NCBI GenBank assembly: GCA_947175325.1
Contig: CAMWME010000004.1
Span: 62,001 to 126,000, forward strand
DNA: 64,000 nt
Reading direction: 5' to 3'
Source of the DNA: an uncultured Clostridia bacterium
GTDB lineage: Bacteria; Bacillota; Clostridia; Christensenellales; Borkfalkiaceae
Shown in pieces: positions 1-13,208 of the stretch; position 1 is the first letter of the stretch; every line of letters begins with the position of its first letter. The notes below the pieces were generated by a model. That model saw only the letters and a program-made list of their open reading frames with translations, was not told where the DNA came from and did no database searches. The position numbers and the translations under genes are program-made.

Positions 1-160
1 ACAAATGCACCAAACACACTTGCGGATATTTTGTTTTCAGTCTGAAAAACGCTGCCTTAGAGCCAAGCTCAATAAGTTTTTCGGCACAATCGATATCAAC
101 GCTTTTCAGCTTAACAGCCATCGCTTTGCCGATATTTATCATTGTTGTAAGTTCTGTCAT
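1..160 (-). CDS. TfoX C-terminal-domain protein (partial, runs off window start)
   Basis: Reverse-complement reading from ATG at 160: MTELTTMINIGKAMAVKLKSVDIDCAEKLIELGSKAAFFRLKTKYPQVCLVHL, matches the TfoX C-terminal pattern (NIGkalaekL..vgI....L..lGs..af.rl...yp..cl..L). Confidence 0.7.
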   Translation of the reverse strand, partial: MTELTTMINIGKAMAVKLKSVDIDCAEKLIELGSKAAFFRLKTKYPQVCLVHL

Positions 161-173
161 AGTATTCTTCCTA

Positions 174-734
174 TTACATAGGCTTTAAATTTTTATTGAG
201 CCTATCTACTATCCAGACAAGCCGTTTTTGTTTGCCAGCGTCCGTTTTTGCGTCGAAATACGCGCGGGTGTAGGTTTTCTTTACGGATAGCGGCATTGCT
301 TGAAAATTTGCGTAAGCCGGTTCGTACGCTTTTAGCAGTTCGGAAAGAACAGCTATCTCTTCCGTACCAAGCGACATTAAATCGGGGGCGTCCCACTGTC
401 CGTTCTGTTGGGCTTCCTCTATCTTCTCTCTGCCGAAAGCCGTCATAAGTCCACGCTTTTCAAGACTTTTTACAAGTGCTTTATTTTTATCCGACCACTT
501 GCTTTTCGCTCTGCGCTTGGAAAAATATTTTTTATAAGTTTTGTCGCCCAAACTTTGCATTTGTCCGTCAATCCAGCCAAAACATAACGCCTCTTCAAGC
601 GCTTCTTCCGACTTTAACGTTTTGGGACCGCCGTTTTTTCCGAATAAAAGCCAAACGCCGTCATCGGACAAGCAATTGTCGTGAAGCCACCGTCTGAATT
701 CTTCTCGGCTTGTAAAAGTAAGTATTTCGTTCAT
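174..734 (-). CDS. YdeI/OmpD-associated family protein
   Basis: 186 aa ORF with REEFRRWLHDN...GVWLLFGKN...EALCFGWIDGQ...YFSKRRAKSKWSDKNKALVKSLEKRGLM, typical of the YdeI family. Confidence 0.8.
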   Translation of the reverse strand: MNEILTFTSREEFRRWLHDNCLSDDGVWLLFGKNGGPKTLKSEEALEEALCFGWIDGQMQSLGDKTYKKYFSKRRAKSKWSDKNKALVKSLEKRGLMTAFGREKIEEAQQNGQWDAPDLMSLGTEEIAVLSELLKAYEPAYANFQAMPLSVKKTYTRAYFDAKTDAGKQKRLVWIVDRLNKNLKPM

Positions 735-789
735 ATTGCTATTATACCATTTAGACTGAACGTAAGCAAGCGAGATTTACATTTTAATA

Positions 790-821
790 AAAGCGGCGGA
801 GCTGTTAGGCTCCGCCGCTTT
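790..821. terminator. Intrinsic terminator downstream of rpoC
   Basis: AAAGCGGCGGAGC-tgttag-GCTCCGCCGCTTT stem, followed by T-rich sequence on the minus strand. Confidence 0.85.
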
Positions 822-834
822 GTTTTACTTTAAA

Positions 835-4512
<3,678 letters not shown>

Positions 4513-4524
4513 ATTTGACCTCCC

Positions 4525-7500
4525 TTACTCCTCGTCCTTATCGTCGTCATCCTCGTCAAAGAGGGTGAACTTGTCGCCGAGGTCATCGTCGTCGCCGAAG
4601 TCGTCCATATCGTCGCCGTCGCCGAAAAGCTCCTTCGAGGTGAAGTCGTCCTCGTCGTTGTCGAATATCGAGATAGGCTCGTCAAGGTCTTCCTCAACTT
4701 CGCCGCCTCCGATAATATCGAACTCGGTTTCGGGAATGCTGTCTTCAATCTCTTGTGCTTCACGCGCCTTAGCGGTGGGAATAACGTCATCGTCGTCGTC
4801 AAGCTCGCGAATGATAAGCTCTTCGCCGTTTTCGGTGAGTACTTTAATGTCGAGCGCCAAAGACTGCAATTCTTTCAAAAGGACTTTGAACGCCTCGGGA
4901 ATGCCGGGCTCTGAAATGTTGTTGCCCTTAACGATGCTTTCGTAAGTCTTTACACGGCCTACGATATCGTCCGATTTAACCGTCAAAATTTCTTGCAAGA
5001 TGTGCGCCGCGCCGTAAGCTTCGAGCGCCCAAACTTCCATTTCGCCGAAACGCTGACCGCCGAACTGCGCTTTACCGCCGAGGGGCTGCTGCGTTACGAG
5101 GCTGTAAGGTCCGATTGAACGAGCGTGAATCTTATCGTCAACGAGGTGGATAAGCTTAATCATATACTGAACGCCGACGGTAACCCTATTTTCGAAGGGT
5201 TCGCCCGTTCTGCCGTCGTATACTTGAATTTTACCGTCAACCTTGCCTTCGGGGTTGAGAAGGTTGTTCTCTTGGAACAGCTTCTTTATGTCTTGCTCGG
5301 TTGCGCCGTCGAATACGGGGGTTGCAATCTTCCAGCCGAGCTGTTTGCAGACGAGACCCAAGTGTACTTCAAGGACTTGTCCGATGTTCATACGCGAAGG
5401 AACGCCGAGTGGGTTAAGAACGATTTGGAGCGGCGTGCCGTCTGCAAGGAAAGGCATATCCGCTTGAGGAAGCACGCGCGAGATAACGCCCTTGTTACCG
5501 TGGCGTCCCGCCATCTTATCGCCGACTTGAATCTTACGCTTTTGCGCGATATATACGCGCACGAGTTTACTTACGCCGGGGGACAGCTCGTCCTTGTTTT
5601 CACGGGTGAATACCTTTACGTCAACGACGATACCGCCTTCACCGTGGGGAACCTTCAAGGAAGTATCCCTTACTTCCCTTGACTTTTCGCCGAATATTGC
5701 ACGGAGAAGTCTTTCTTCGGGGGTGAGCTCGGTTTCGCCCTTAGGGGTTACCTTACCGACGAGGATATCGCCGGGCTGAACTTCCGCGCCGACGCGGATA
5801 ATACCGTCTGCATCCAAGTCTTTAAGCGCGTCTTCGGATACGTTGGGAATATCCCTCGTGATTTCTTCTGCGCCGAGCTTTGTATCTCTTGCTTCGGTTT
5901 CGTGTTCTTCAATATGGATTGAAGTGAATACGTCGTCTTGAACGAGTTTTTCGGAAATGAGGATAGCGTCCTCGTAGTTGTAACCTTCCCATTCCATATA
6001 GCCGATGAGAATGTTTTTACCGAGGGCAAGCTCGCCGTTGTTGGTTGCGGGGCCGTCCGCAATGATTTCACCCGCTTCAACCTTGTCGCCCGTATTGATT
6101 ATGGGGCGCTGGTTAAGGCAAGTGCCTTGGTTGGAACGCGCGAATTTCTTTAAAGGATATTCGGTTACAAGACCGTTTGCTTCTTGAATTTTGATGCAGT
6201 CCGAAGCTACGCCTACTGCAACGCCCGCGTTCTTTGCGCGTACCATAACGCCGCTGTCGCGTGCGATTGCGCCCTCGATACCCGTTGCAACGATTGCGCT
6301 TTCCGTCTTCATAAGGGGAACTGCTTGTCGCTGCATGTTCGAGCCCATGAGTGCACGGTTGGTATCGTCGTTCTCAAGGAAAGGAATGAGCGCGGTTGCG
6401 ACTGAAACGAGCTGTTTGGGCGAAACGTCCATATAGTCCATTTTGTCTGCGGTGTACTGCGTGATTAAGTCGCGGTGACGGCAGCCGATATGCTCGTTTT
6501 GGAAACGGTTAGTTATATCGAGCGGCTCGTTTGCTTGCGCGACGATGTATCTGTCTTCTTCGTCTGCGGTAAGGTAGTCTACGTGGTCGGTTACCCAAGT
6601 GTCGATAACCTTACCTTCTTTATCGTAGGTGTGCTCTACCTTTCTGTAAGGGCTCATGATAAAGCCGTACTCGTTGACCTTGGAGAATGTTGCAAGCGAG
6701 GAAATAAGACCGATGTTCTGACCTTCGGGAGTTTCTATGGGGCAAAGTCTGCCGTAGTGCGAGTGGTGAACGTCGCGGACTTCGAAGGTTGCTCTGTCGC
6801 GGTTAAGACCGCCGGGGCCGAGTGCGGAAAGCTTACGCTTGTGGGTAAGCTCTGCAGCGGGGTTGGTTTGGTCCATGAACTGCGAAAGCTGTGAAGAACC
6901 GAAGAACTCACGGATAACTGCGGTAACGGGACGGACGTTGACGAGGCCCGAAGGGGTAACTTCCATCGCGTCTTGCGTTGCCATACGCTCTTTAATGAGT
7001 TTTTCAAGCCTTGCAATACCGATACGGAGCTGGTTTTGTAAAAGCTCGCCAACGGAGCGCACGCGGCGGTTGCCGAGGTGGTCGATATTGTCGATAGTGC
7101 CGATACCGTACTGCAAGTCGATATTCGAGGAGATTGCCGCAACGATATCGTCAACCGTAATGTGCTTGTGGTTGAGCTTTTCGATTACGGGCTTTATAGT
7201 CTTCTTGTCCTCTGCGCTGATTTCGGTTATATCGGAATTGAAAAGCTCGTTGAACTTTTGGCAGCCGGCAACGAATCTTATACGCATTTCACGGCGTTTT
7301 TCTCTGTTCTTCTTGTCCTCGGGTTTTTCGTCAACCGTTTCGGGAGTTTCAGCCGTGTAGTAAATTGCGTTGATTTCGTCGCGGAATTTTTCCGCAACTT
7401 CTTCCACTTTTGCGCCTTCGCACTCTGCCGCAATCTTCTGCATAAACTTGAAGTTGGGGTAGTAAACGGTAGGCAAAAGTCCGTACACTTTGTGGCTCTT

Positions 7501-8565
7501 ATTGGAAAGCGCCGTGAAGTTTACGGTGTTGTTTGCAATTATCTTGTGTTTGATTTCGCCTTGCTCTGCGTCGGATACGAGAACGAATACTTCGTTCACG
7601 CCGCAGTCCTGCATTTCGATAGCCTTAGCTTCCGAAACTACTTCGCCCGCGTGGCCCAAAATTTCGCCCGTTTCGGGGTTGAACACGTCCTCTGCAAGTT
7701 TGCAGCCGGTGAGCCTATAAGCAAGGTTGAGCTTTTTGTTGAACTTGTATCTGCCGACTTTTACCACGTCGTAACGGCGAGGGTCGAAGAACAAGTTGTT
7801 GAGGTGCTGACGAACGGAAGCTTCGGTGGGAACTTCACCGGGACGAAGCCTTCTGTACAGCTCGATAAGACCGTCGCTTTCGGACTTGGTGGTATCCTTT
7901 GCAATGGTGTTTTCAATCATTTTGTCGTTTGCGAATAAATCCAAAAGCGACCTATCCGAGCCGAAGCCTAAGGCACGAAGTAGTACGGTTGCACAGATTT
8001 TACGCTTTCTGTCAACGTGAACCCACAAAACGCCTTGTGCGTCTTGCTCGAATTCAAGCCAAGCGCCGCGGTTGGGAATAACGGTGGTGCCGAAAATTTC
8101 CTTACCGGTCTTGTCCCTCGTGGAGGCATTGTAGGAACCGGGCGAACGGACGAGCTGGGATACGATAACGCGCTCTGCACCGTTGATGATGAACGAGCCC
8201 GAATCCGTCATAAGGGGGAACTCACCCATGAATACGGGCTGGTCGATAACCTCTTCCTTTACCTTGTTGACGAGTCTGATTTTTACGTGCATGGGAAGCG
8301 CGTAAGTAGCGTCGCGGTTGCGGCACTCCTTCTCGTCATACTTGGGCTTTTCGTCGAACCAGTGCTCGAGGAAATACAGCTCGTAATGGTCGGAATAGTC
8401 GGTGATGGGCATAAAGTCTTCAAAGACTTCGGCAATGCCTTCCTTCATAAACGCGTCATAGCTTGACCTTTGAATTTCAACGAGGTCGGGAATGTCTATA
8501 ACTTCGTTTATTTTACCGAACTTTCTCCTTTCGGTTTTGCCATACTTGTGAATCGGTAAATTCAT
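4525..8565 (-). CDS. rpoB: DNA-directed RNA polymerase subunit beta, with long acidic C-terminal tail
   Basis: 1346 aa; [70 protein letters not shown]; last ~93 residues are D/E-rich. Confidence 0.98.
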   Translation of the reverse strand: MNLPIHKYGKTERRKFGKINEVIDIPDLVEIQRSSYDAFMKEGIAEVFEDFMPITDYSDHYELYFLEHWFDEKPKYDEKECRNRDATYALPMHVKIRLVNKVKEEVIDQPVFMGEFPLMTDSGSFIINGAERVIVSQLVRSPGSYNASTRDKTGKEIFGTTVIPNRGAWLEFEQDAQGVLWVHVDRKRKICATVLLRALGFGSDRSLLDLFANDKMIENTIAKDTTKSESDGLIELYRRLRPGEVPTEASVRQHLNNLFFDPRRYDVVKVGRYKFNKKLNLAYRLTGCKLAEDVFNPETGEILGHAGEVVSEAKAIEMQDCGVNEVFVLVSDAEQGEIKHKIIANNTVNFTALSNKSHKVYGLLPTVYYPNFKFMQKIAAECEGAKVEEVAEKFRDEINAIYYTAETPETVDEKPEDKKNREKRREMRIRFVAGCQKFNELFNSDITEISAEDKKTIKPVIEKLNHKHITVDDIVAAISSNIDLQYGIGTIDNIDHLGNRRVRSVGELLQNQLRIGIARLEKLIKERMATQDAMEVTPSGLVNVRPVTAVIREFFGSSQLSQFMDQTNPAAELTHKRKLSALGPGGLNRDRATFEVRDVHHSHYGRLCPIETPEGQNIGLISSLATFSKVNEYGFIMSPYRKVEHTYDKEGKVIDTWVTDHVDYLTADEEDRYIVAQANEPLDITNRFQNEHIGCRHRDLITQYTADKMDYMDVSPKQLVSVATALIPFLENDDTNRALMGSNMQRQAVPLMKTESAIVATGIEGAIARDSGVMVRAKNAGVAVGVASDCIKIQEANGLVTEYPLKKFARSNQGTCLNQRPIINTGDKVEAGEIIADGPATNNGELALGKNILIGYMEWEGYNYEDAILISEKLVQDDVFTSIHIEEHETEARDTKLGAEEITRDIPNVSEDALKDLDADGIIRVGAEVQPGDILVGKVTPKGETELTPEERLLRAIFGEKSREVRDTSLKVPHGEGGIVVDVKVFTRENKDELSPGVSKLVRVYIAQKRKIQVGDKMAGRHGNKGVISRVLPQADMPFLADGTPLQIVLNPLGVPSRMNIGQVLEVHLGLVCKQLGWKIATPVFDGATEQDIKKLFQENNLLNPEGKVDGKIQVYDGRTGEPFENRVTVGVQYMIKLIHLVDDKIHARSIGPYSLVTQQPLGGKAQFGGQRFGEMEVWALEAYGAAHILQEILTVKSDDIVGRVKTYESIVKGNNISEPGIPEAFKVLLKELQSLALDIKVLTENGEELIIRELDDDDDVIPTAKAREAQEIEDSIPETEFDIIGGGEVEEDLDEPISIFDNDEDDFTSKELFGDGDDMDDFGDDDDLGDKFTLFDEDDDDKDEE

Positions 8566-8681
8566 TAAAAGAACTCCTTTTGGCTTTTCTGCCTTAATTT
8601 ATATTTCACATTGTGGCGATTATCCGTTTATATCTTTTCACCGGAAAAAATCGAATGTTCCAAAAAAAATTTGTTTTGCCC

Positions 8682-8710
8682 TTTACATTTGAAAGCATTT
8701 AATATATAAT
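8682..8710 (+). promoter_or_regulatory. Sigma-A type promoter upstream of S4-domain gene/ispDF
   Basis: TTTACA - 17 bp - TATAAT. Confidence 0.6.
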
Positions 8711-8863
8711 GAATAGGAAATTTGCTTAAAAACGGGGCGAAAATTGCCGTATTTTTGCGTAATTTTTTACCAAAAAAGTAAAAATTGCGCTAAAACTGCA
8801 TTTTAGTTCAGTGTATTATTTTACAACACAAAATCAATAGTGTCAACTGATTTTAAAAAAATT

Positions 8864-9118
8864 ATGAGAATTGATAAATTTTTAAAAGTATCCAGAATTT
8901 TAAAGCGCAGAACCCTTGCACAGCAAGCTTGCGACAAGGGCAAAGTTATCGTTAACGGCAAGGAAGTTAAACCCGCCAAGCAGATAAAAATCGGCGACGA
9001 GGTTGAACTGCAATTTACGGGCGGCGCGGTAAAATTCAGAATTTTAAATATTAAAGAAACCGTTAAAAAAGACGAGGCTTCAACTTTATACGAGATACTT
9101 AGCGAGGACGAAAATTGA
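8864..9118 (+). CDS. rqcP: S4-domain RNA-binding protein (RqcP/Hsp15-like)
   Basis: MRIDKFLKVSRILKRRTLAQQACDKGKVIVNGKEVKPAKQIKIGDEVEL; start placed at the internal ATG rather than the ORF-track start at 8840. Confidence 0.8.
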   Translation: MRIDKFLKVSRILKRRTLAQQACDKGKVIVNGKEVKPAKQIKIGDEVELQFTGGAVKFRILNIKETVKKDEASTLYEILSEDEN

Positions 9119-10248
9119 AAGATAAAGTTAGCGTTATTATATGTGCGGCGGGCAAGGGCGAAAGAGCGGGCTTTGATAAAAACAAACTGCTTGCCCCCCT
9201 TTACGGCGCGCCCGCGCTTTGGCACACGCTGAAAAAATTTAATATACACGAAGTTGACGAAGTTATAGTTGCCGCCTCCGAATACGATTTGGAAGAAATT
9301 TCTGCACTGTGCAAGCCTCTTAATTATAGGGTAGTAAAAGGCGGCGCGACGCGCACCGAAAGCGTAAGAAAAGCGCTTGACGAGGTTACTGGCGAGATAG
9401 TGTTAATTCACGACGGGGCGCGTCCCTTCGTTTCTCACGAGCTTATTTTAAACTGCATTGACGGAGTTAAAAAGTTCGGCAGCGCGGTTGCGGCAATTAA
9501 GCTTACCGATACCGCAGTTTGCGGACAGCTGGGCTATATAACCGACAGACTTGATAGGGATACTACTTTCCGCGTTCAGACACCGCAAGGGTTCTTGACG
9601 GAAGATATCCGCCGCGCCTACGCGCTTGCGGGTGATAAGGTTTACACCGACGACAGCGCGGTTTACGGGGAATTTATCGAGCCCGCGCGGCTTATTGACG
9701 GCGAGGAAAGCAACATTAAGTTGACCTATAAAAGTGATTTCAATAGGGAACTCCCCTTCACCGCCGCTTGCGGGTTGACGGGGTTCGGCGTGGATATACA
9801 CGCGTTCGGCAAAAAGCAGAATTATATTAAGCTGTGCGGAGTGGAAATTCCGTGCGATACGGGGCTTATTGCACACAGCGACGGCGACGTTGCGTTGCAC
9901 GCCGTGATGGACGCGATTTTATCCGCCGCAGGCTTAAAAGATATCGGGCACTACTTCCCCGACAGCGACCCCGCGTTTAAGGGCGCGGACAGCGCGGAAC
10001 TCCTTAAAAAGGTTATCGGGCTGATTAGCGACAAGGGCTTAAAGGTGAATAATCTTTCGGTGGCGGTTCAAGCCGAGAAGCCCCGCCTCTCCCCTTATAT
10101 AGATAAAACGGTTGCGCGCCTTGCCGAGCTTACGGGTGCGGACTGCGGAAAAATTTCCGTTACTGCGGGAACTTGCGAGGGCTTGGGCTTCGTTGGCGAA
10201 GGGCTTGGAATTTGCGTACACGCGGTTGCAACTTTGAAAGAGGTTTAA
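9115..10248 (+). CDS. ispDF: Bifunctional IspD/IspF (MEP cytidylyltransferase / MECDP synthase)
   Basis: 377 aa; VIICAAGKGERAGFDKNK (IspD) and GFGVDIHAF...HSDGDVALHAVMDAILSAAGLKDIGHYFPD (IspF). TTG start overlaps upstream stop (TTGA). Confidence 0.95.
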   Translation: MKDKVSVIICAAGKGERAGFDKNKLLAPLYGAPALWHTLKKFNIHEVDEVIVAASEYDLEEISALCKPLNYRVVKGGATRTESVRKALDEVTGEIVLIHDGARPFVSHELILNCIDGVKKFGSAVAAIKLTDTAVCGQLGYITDRLDRDTTFRVQTPQGFLTEDIRRAYALAGDKVYTDDSAVYGEFIEPARLIDGEESNIKLTYKSDFNRELPFTAACGLTGFGVDIHAFGKKQNYIKLCGVEIPCDTGLIAHSDGDVALHAVMDAILSAAGLKDIGHYFPDSDPAFKGADSAELLKKVIGLISDKGLKVNNLSVAVQAEKPRLSPYIDKTVARLAELTGADCGKISVTAGTCEGLGFVGEGLGICVHAVATLKEV

Positions 10249-10251
10249 GCT

Positions 10252-11220
10252 ATGGTAAAACCGAACAGAATACCGTTTTTTGTATTGCTTGCTTTTACGT
10301 TGGCATTTTTAGCGGTTACGCTTATATTTTTATTTGTGCCCGAACCGACGCCCGTTTCCATAACCGAAGAATTCCGGATTGTTGAAATCGCCGACGGCTA
10401 TGCTCTTCAAGGTAAAATAAAGAATAATACCGATGAGGAACTCACTATTTGGAAAAACGGACATATAAGTTTAAGAGTTTCTGCGGTTATAAAGGACGAT
10501 TATAGCGAAAACGAGAGAGAATACGAGTTTGAAATCTTCAAAGAAAAAACTATAATCCAACCAAAAACAGAATACGGGTTTTTTGAAGAGATAAGCATTT
10601 ATAAAGGCTATACACCCGTTAAAATTAAAACTGTTAGAGGTAGCGTAGCCGAGTCAAGCGCATTTGCGCTTTACGGAAACGTAATAAACGACGGAAAATT
10701 TGCAATAATCGCACTTTTTACCGGCATAGTAGGCGTCGGATTATTGTTAATAACTGTTTTGTGTTACACCACGGAAACAAAAAACGCAAAAGTTAAAAAT
10801 AACGTTCTGCAACAGATAAAGGACACACTCGGAAACGGAATTTTAGTTACGGGGCAATTCGGCAACAAAGCCGTAAACCGTAAGGCCACGGCAAAGACGA
10901 CCGCTTCGTTTATCGGTGCGGTCGTATCTGCAACGGTATTCGGCTGGGGGCGATACACCGTTTACGGCAGAACGTACAAAAACGATTATATTTTGACCGA
11001 AACCTCGATATATACTTTCTTCCGCAATAAATATAATAACGTGACGAATGATATAAAATCGGCTCTGCCTAACCCCGTAATAGCCGAAAAGAAAGGAAAG
11101 ATTTATATAACGGGCGACACTAAAAACGTTTTTTTGTCTGTTAAATTAAGTAAGGACAAAGCGCAAAATGCGGAAATTTTAAACGATTTGCAGCATATAT
11201 TCGGCACAGAAAAATTATAA
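10252..11220 (+). CDS. Hypothetical membrane protein with two predicted TM helices
   Basis: 322 aa ORF, hydrophobic segments near N-terminus and centre; no family recognised. Confidence 0.7.
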   Translation: MVKPNRIPFFVLLAFTLAFLAVTLIFLFVPEPTPVSITEEFRIVEIADGYALQGKIKNNTDEELTIWKNGHISLRVSAVIKDDYSENEREYEFEIFKEKTIIQPKTEYGFFEEISIYKGYTPVKIKTVRGSVAESSAFALYGNVINDGKFAIIALFTGIVGVGLLLITVLCYTTETKNAKVKNNVLQQIKDTLGNGILVTGQFGNKAVNRKATAKTTASFIGAVVSATVFGWGRYTVYGRTYKNDYILTETSIYTFFRNKYNNVTNDIKSALPNPVIAEKKGKIYITGDTKNVFLSVKLSKDKAQNAEILNDLQHIFGTEKL

Positions 11221-11237
11221 AATAATAAAGGACAACT

Positions 11238-12608
11238 ATGGCTAAAAACGGTAAAACCACAACTGAATTCGTGTGCAGTGAGTGCGGGGCTTCGAGCCCG
11301 CGCTGGCTTGGGCGGTGCCCTTCTTGCGGGAAGTTTAACACGATGGCGGAAGAAATCATTGCACCCGCAAACGATACAAAAGCAATTAAAAAACCGTCCT
11401 TGGGCGGACGGGCGAAACCACTTTCGCAGATTACCTTTGAAAGATACGAAAGAACTTCTTCGGGGATTTCCGAGTTCGATAACGTTTTGGGCGGGGGCAT
11501 TGTTGCAGGCTCGTTGGTGCTTTTGGGCGGCGACCCCGGAATAGGTAAGTCCACGCTGTTGACGCAGATTGCGGCGCACCTTTCGGCAAAGCATAAAGTG
11601 CTTTATTTTTCCGCCGAGGAAAGCTGTTCGCAAGTGAAGATGCGCGCAGAAAGACTTAACCTTGACTCGGGCGATATGCTGATTATAAACGAAACTTGCA
11701 TTGACGAGCTTGAAAGCGAGCTTGACGGAGTCGAGTTTTGCATAATAGACAGTATTCAAGCAGTTTATACGGACGACCTCTCCTCCTCTTCGGGTTCGGT
11801 GGGACAAGTTAGGGAATGCGCCTCCAAGCTTATGCGGATAGCTAAGAGCCGAGGCATAACATTCTTTATCGTAGGGCATGTAACCAAAGAGGGCGCGCTT
11901 GCCGGTCCTAAAGTTTTGGAACATATTATGGATACCGTCCTCTACTTCGAGGGCGAAAACCAAGAGAATTTCCGTATTCTTCGTGCGGTGAAAAACAGAT
12001 TCGGAAACGTTGCCGAAGTGGGCGTTTTCGAGATGACGGGCGAAGGAATAATTGCGGTAACCGATTACTCGGGCGTGTTCCTATCCGAAAGCCGCGGCGA
12101 GGAAGCGGGTTCCGCCGTAACCCCCGCGCAGACGGGCGCAAGGTGTATGAACGTTGAGATTCAGACTTTGGTTGCAAAGACGACGTTCGGACAGCCGCGA
12201 AGAATGCCGCTCGGAATTGATTACAACAAATTAGTGCTTTTGATTGCCGTTATGGAAAAGCGGTGCGGGCTTGCGCTTGGCGGGTACGATATTTACGTGA
12301 ACGCGATGGGCGGAATTAAGCTGAACGAGCCCGCTTGCGATTTGGCGGTGTGCGCCGCGCTTGCCTCCGCCTACTTCGGGAAGCCGATAGACAAGTACAC
12401 TGCGGTGTTCGGCGAAGTTGGTTTGACGGGCGAGGTTAGGGCTGTTTCTTACTGCGAAAAGCGCGTTGCCGAGTGCGTGAAGATGGGCTTTAAAAAGGTT
12501 TTGGTGCCCGCGAAAAATATGAAGTCGGTTTTAAAGTACAAGGATAAAATTACGATTGTCCCCGTGCTTTACGCGAACACGATGATTAAAAGTTTATTTA
12601 AAGATTGA
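11238..12608 (+). CDS. radA: DNA repair protein RadA
   Basis: 456 aa; N-terminal C4 zinc motif FVCSECGASSPRWLGRCPSCGKFNT, Walker A GGDPGIGKST, KNRFG motif. Confidence 0.97.
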   Translation: MAKNGKTTTEFVCSECGASSPRWLGRCPSCGKFNTMAEEIIAPANDTKAIKKPSLGGRAKPLSQITFERYERTSSGISEFDNVLGGGIVAGSLVLLGGDPGIGKSTLLTQIAAHLSAKHKVLYFSAEESCSQVKMRAERLNLDSGDMLIINETCIDELESELDGVEFCIIDSIQAVYTDDLSSSSGSVGQVRECASKLMRIAKSRGITFFIVGHVTKEGALAGPKVLEHIMDTVLYFEGENQENFRILRAVKNRFGNVAEVGVFEMTGEGIIAVTDYSGVFLSESRGEEAGSAVTPAQTGARCMNVEIQTLVAKTTFGQPRRMPLGIDYNKLVLLIAVMEKRCGLALGGYDIYVNAMGGIKLNEPACDLAVCAALASAYFGKPIDKYTAVFGEVGLTGEVRAVSYCEKRVAECVKMGFKKVLVPAKNMKSVLKYKDKITIVPVLYANTMIKSLFKD

Positions 12609-12619
12609 GTTTAATTGAA

Positions 12620-12649
12620 AAAGCCCGAAGGCGTGCGCCTTCGGGCTTT
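12620..12649. terminator. Intrinsic terminator after radA (bidirectional)
   Basis: AAAGCCCGAAGGC-gtgc-GCCTTCGGGCTTT. Confidence 0.85.
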
Positions 12650-12659
12650 ACGTTTGATT

Positions 12660-13103
12660 TTATATAATTTCTTCGCGCTTTTTGAAGATATCGAAAACGG
12701 TTATCTGACCCGCGATTACGTTTAAAAATGCGGGGAACCTATCGAAATAGTATCTTCTTAAAAACTTACCTACCGGGGTGATACGGGGGTCGTTAGTCAT
12801 TCTGAAAGGAATTTCTTCCGCCTCGTTCAAGCCCGCGTCTTGAAGCTGCTTTTCAAGCTCGTCCGCGTGAATGCACATGGTGCGGATTTTGAAGTGCTTA
12901 TACTCCTTACCCTTCCTTGAAATGCGTTTACCCGCGTGGAAAGGGTTATGGAAATCTTCAAAGAACTTTACGAGGGCGCTTAAAAGAATAATCCAGCTCG
13001 TGGCGATAAGAAGCACCACGCCCGAGAATATATCCAAAGCACGCTTTAATACGGCAACGGTAACTTCTTTACCGTTCTTTTTTTCCTTTATCTCTTCGCT
13101 CAT
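12660..13103 (-). CDS. Truncated bacterial sugar transferase-like (monotopic PGT family) protein, probably non-catalytic
   Basis: KRALDIFSGVVLLI...KHFKIRTMCIHADELE...NDPRITPVGKFLRRYYFDRFPAFLNVIAGQITVFDIFKKREEII; matches the PGT core but lacks the DE dyad and the VGPRP motif. Start set at the internal ATG (MSEEIKE). Confidence 0.7.
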   Translation of the reverse strand: MSEEIKEKKNGKEVTVAVLKRALDIFSGVVLLIATSWIILLSALVKFFEDFHNPFHAGKRISRKGKEYKHFKIRTMCIHADELEKQLQDAGLNEAEEIPFRMTNDPRITPVGKFLRRYYFDRFPAFLNVIAGQITVFDIFKKREEII

Positions 13104-13164
13104 AGTTAAATTATAACAAATGAAACTATAAATTACAAGCAATTTTTTATCGTGTTCAAAATTT

Positions 13165-13192
13165 AGCGGCGGCGCAAAATTGCGCCGCCGCT
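13165..13192. terminator. Intrinsic terminator after the giant surface protein gene
   Basis: AGCGGCGGCGCAA-aa-TTGCGCCGCCGCT. Confidence 0.8.
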
Positions 13193-13208
13193 TTGCTTTA
13201 CAATAATA

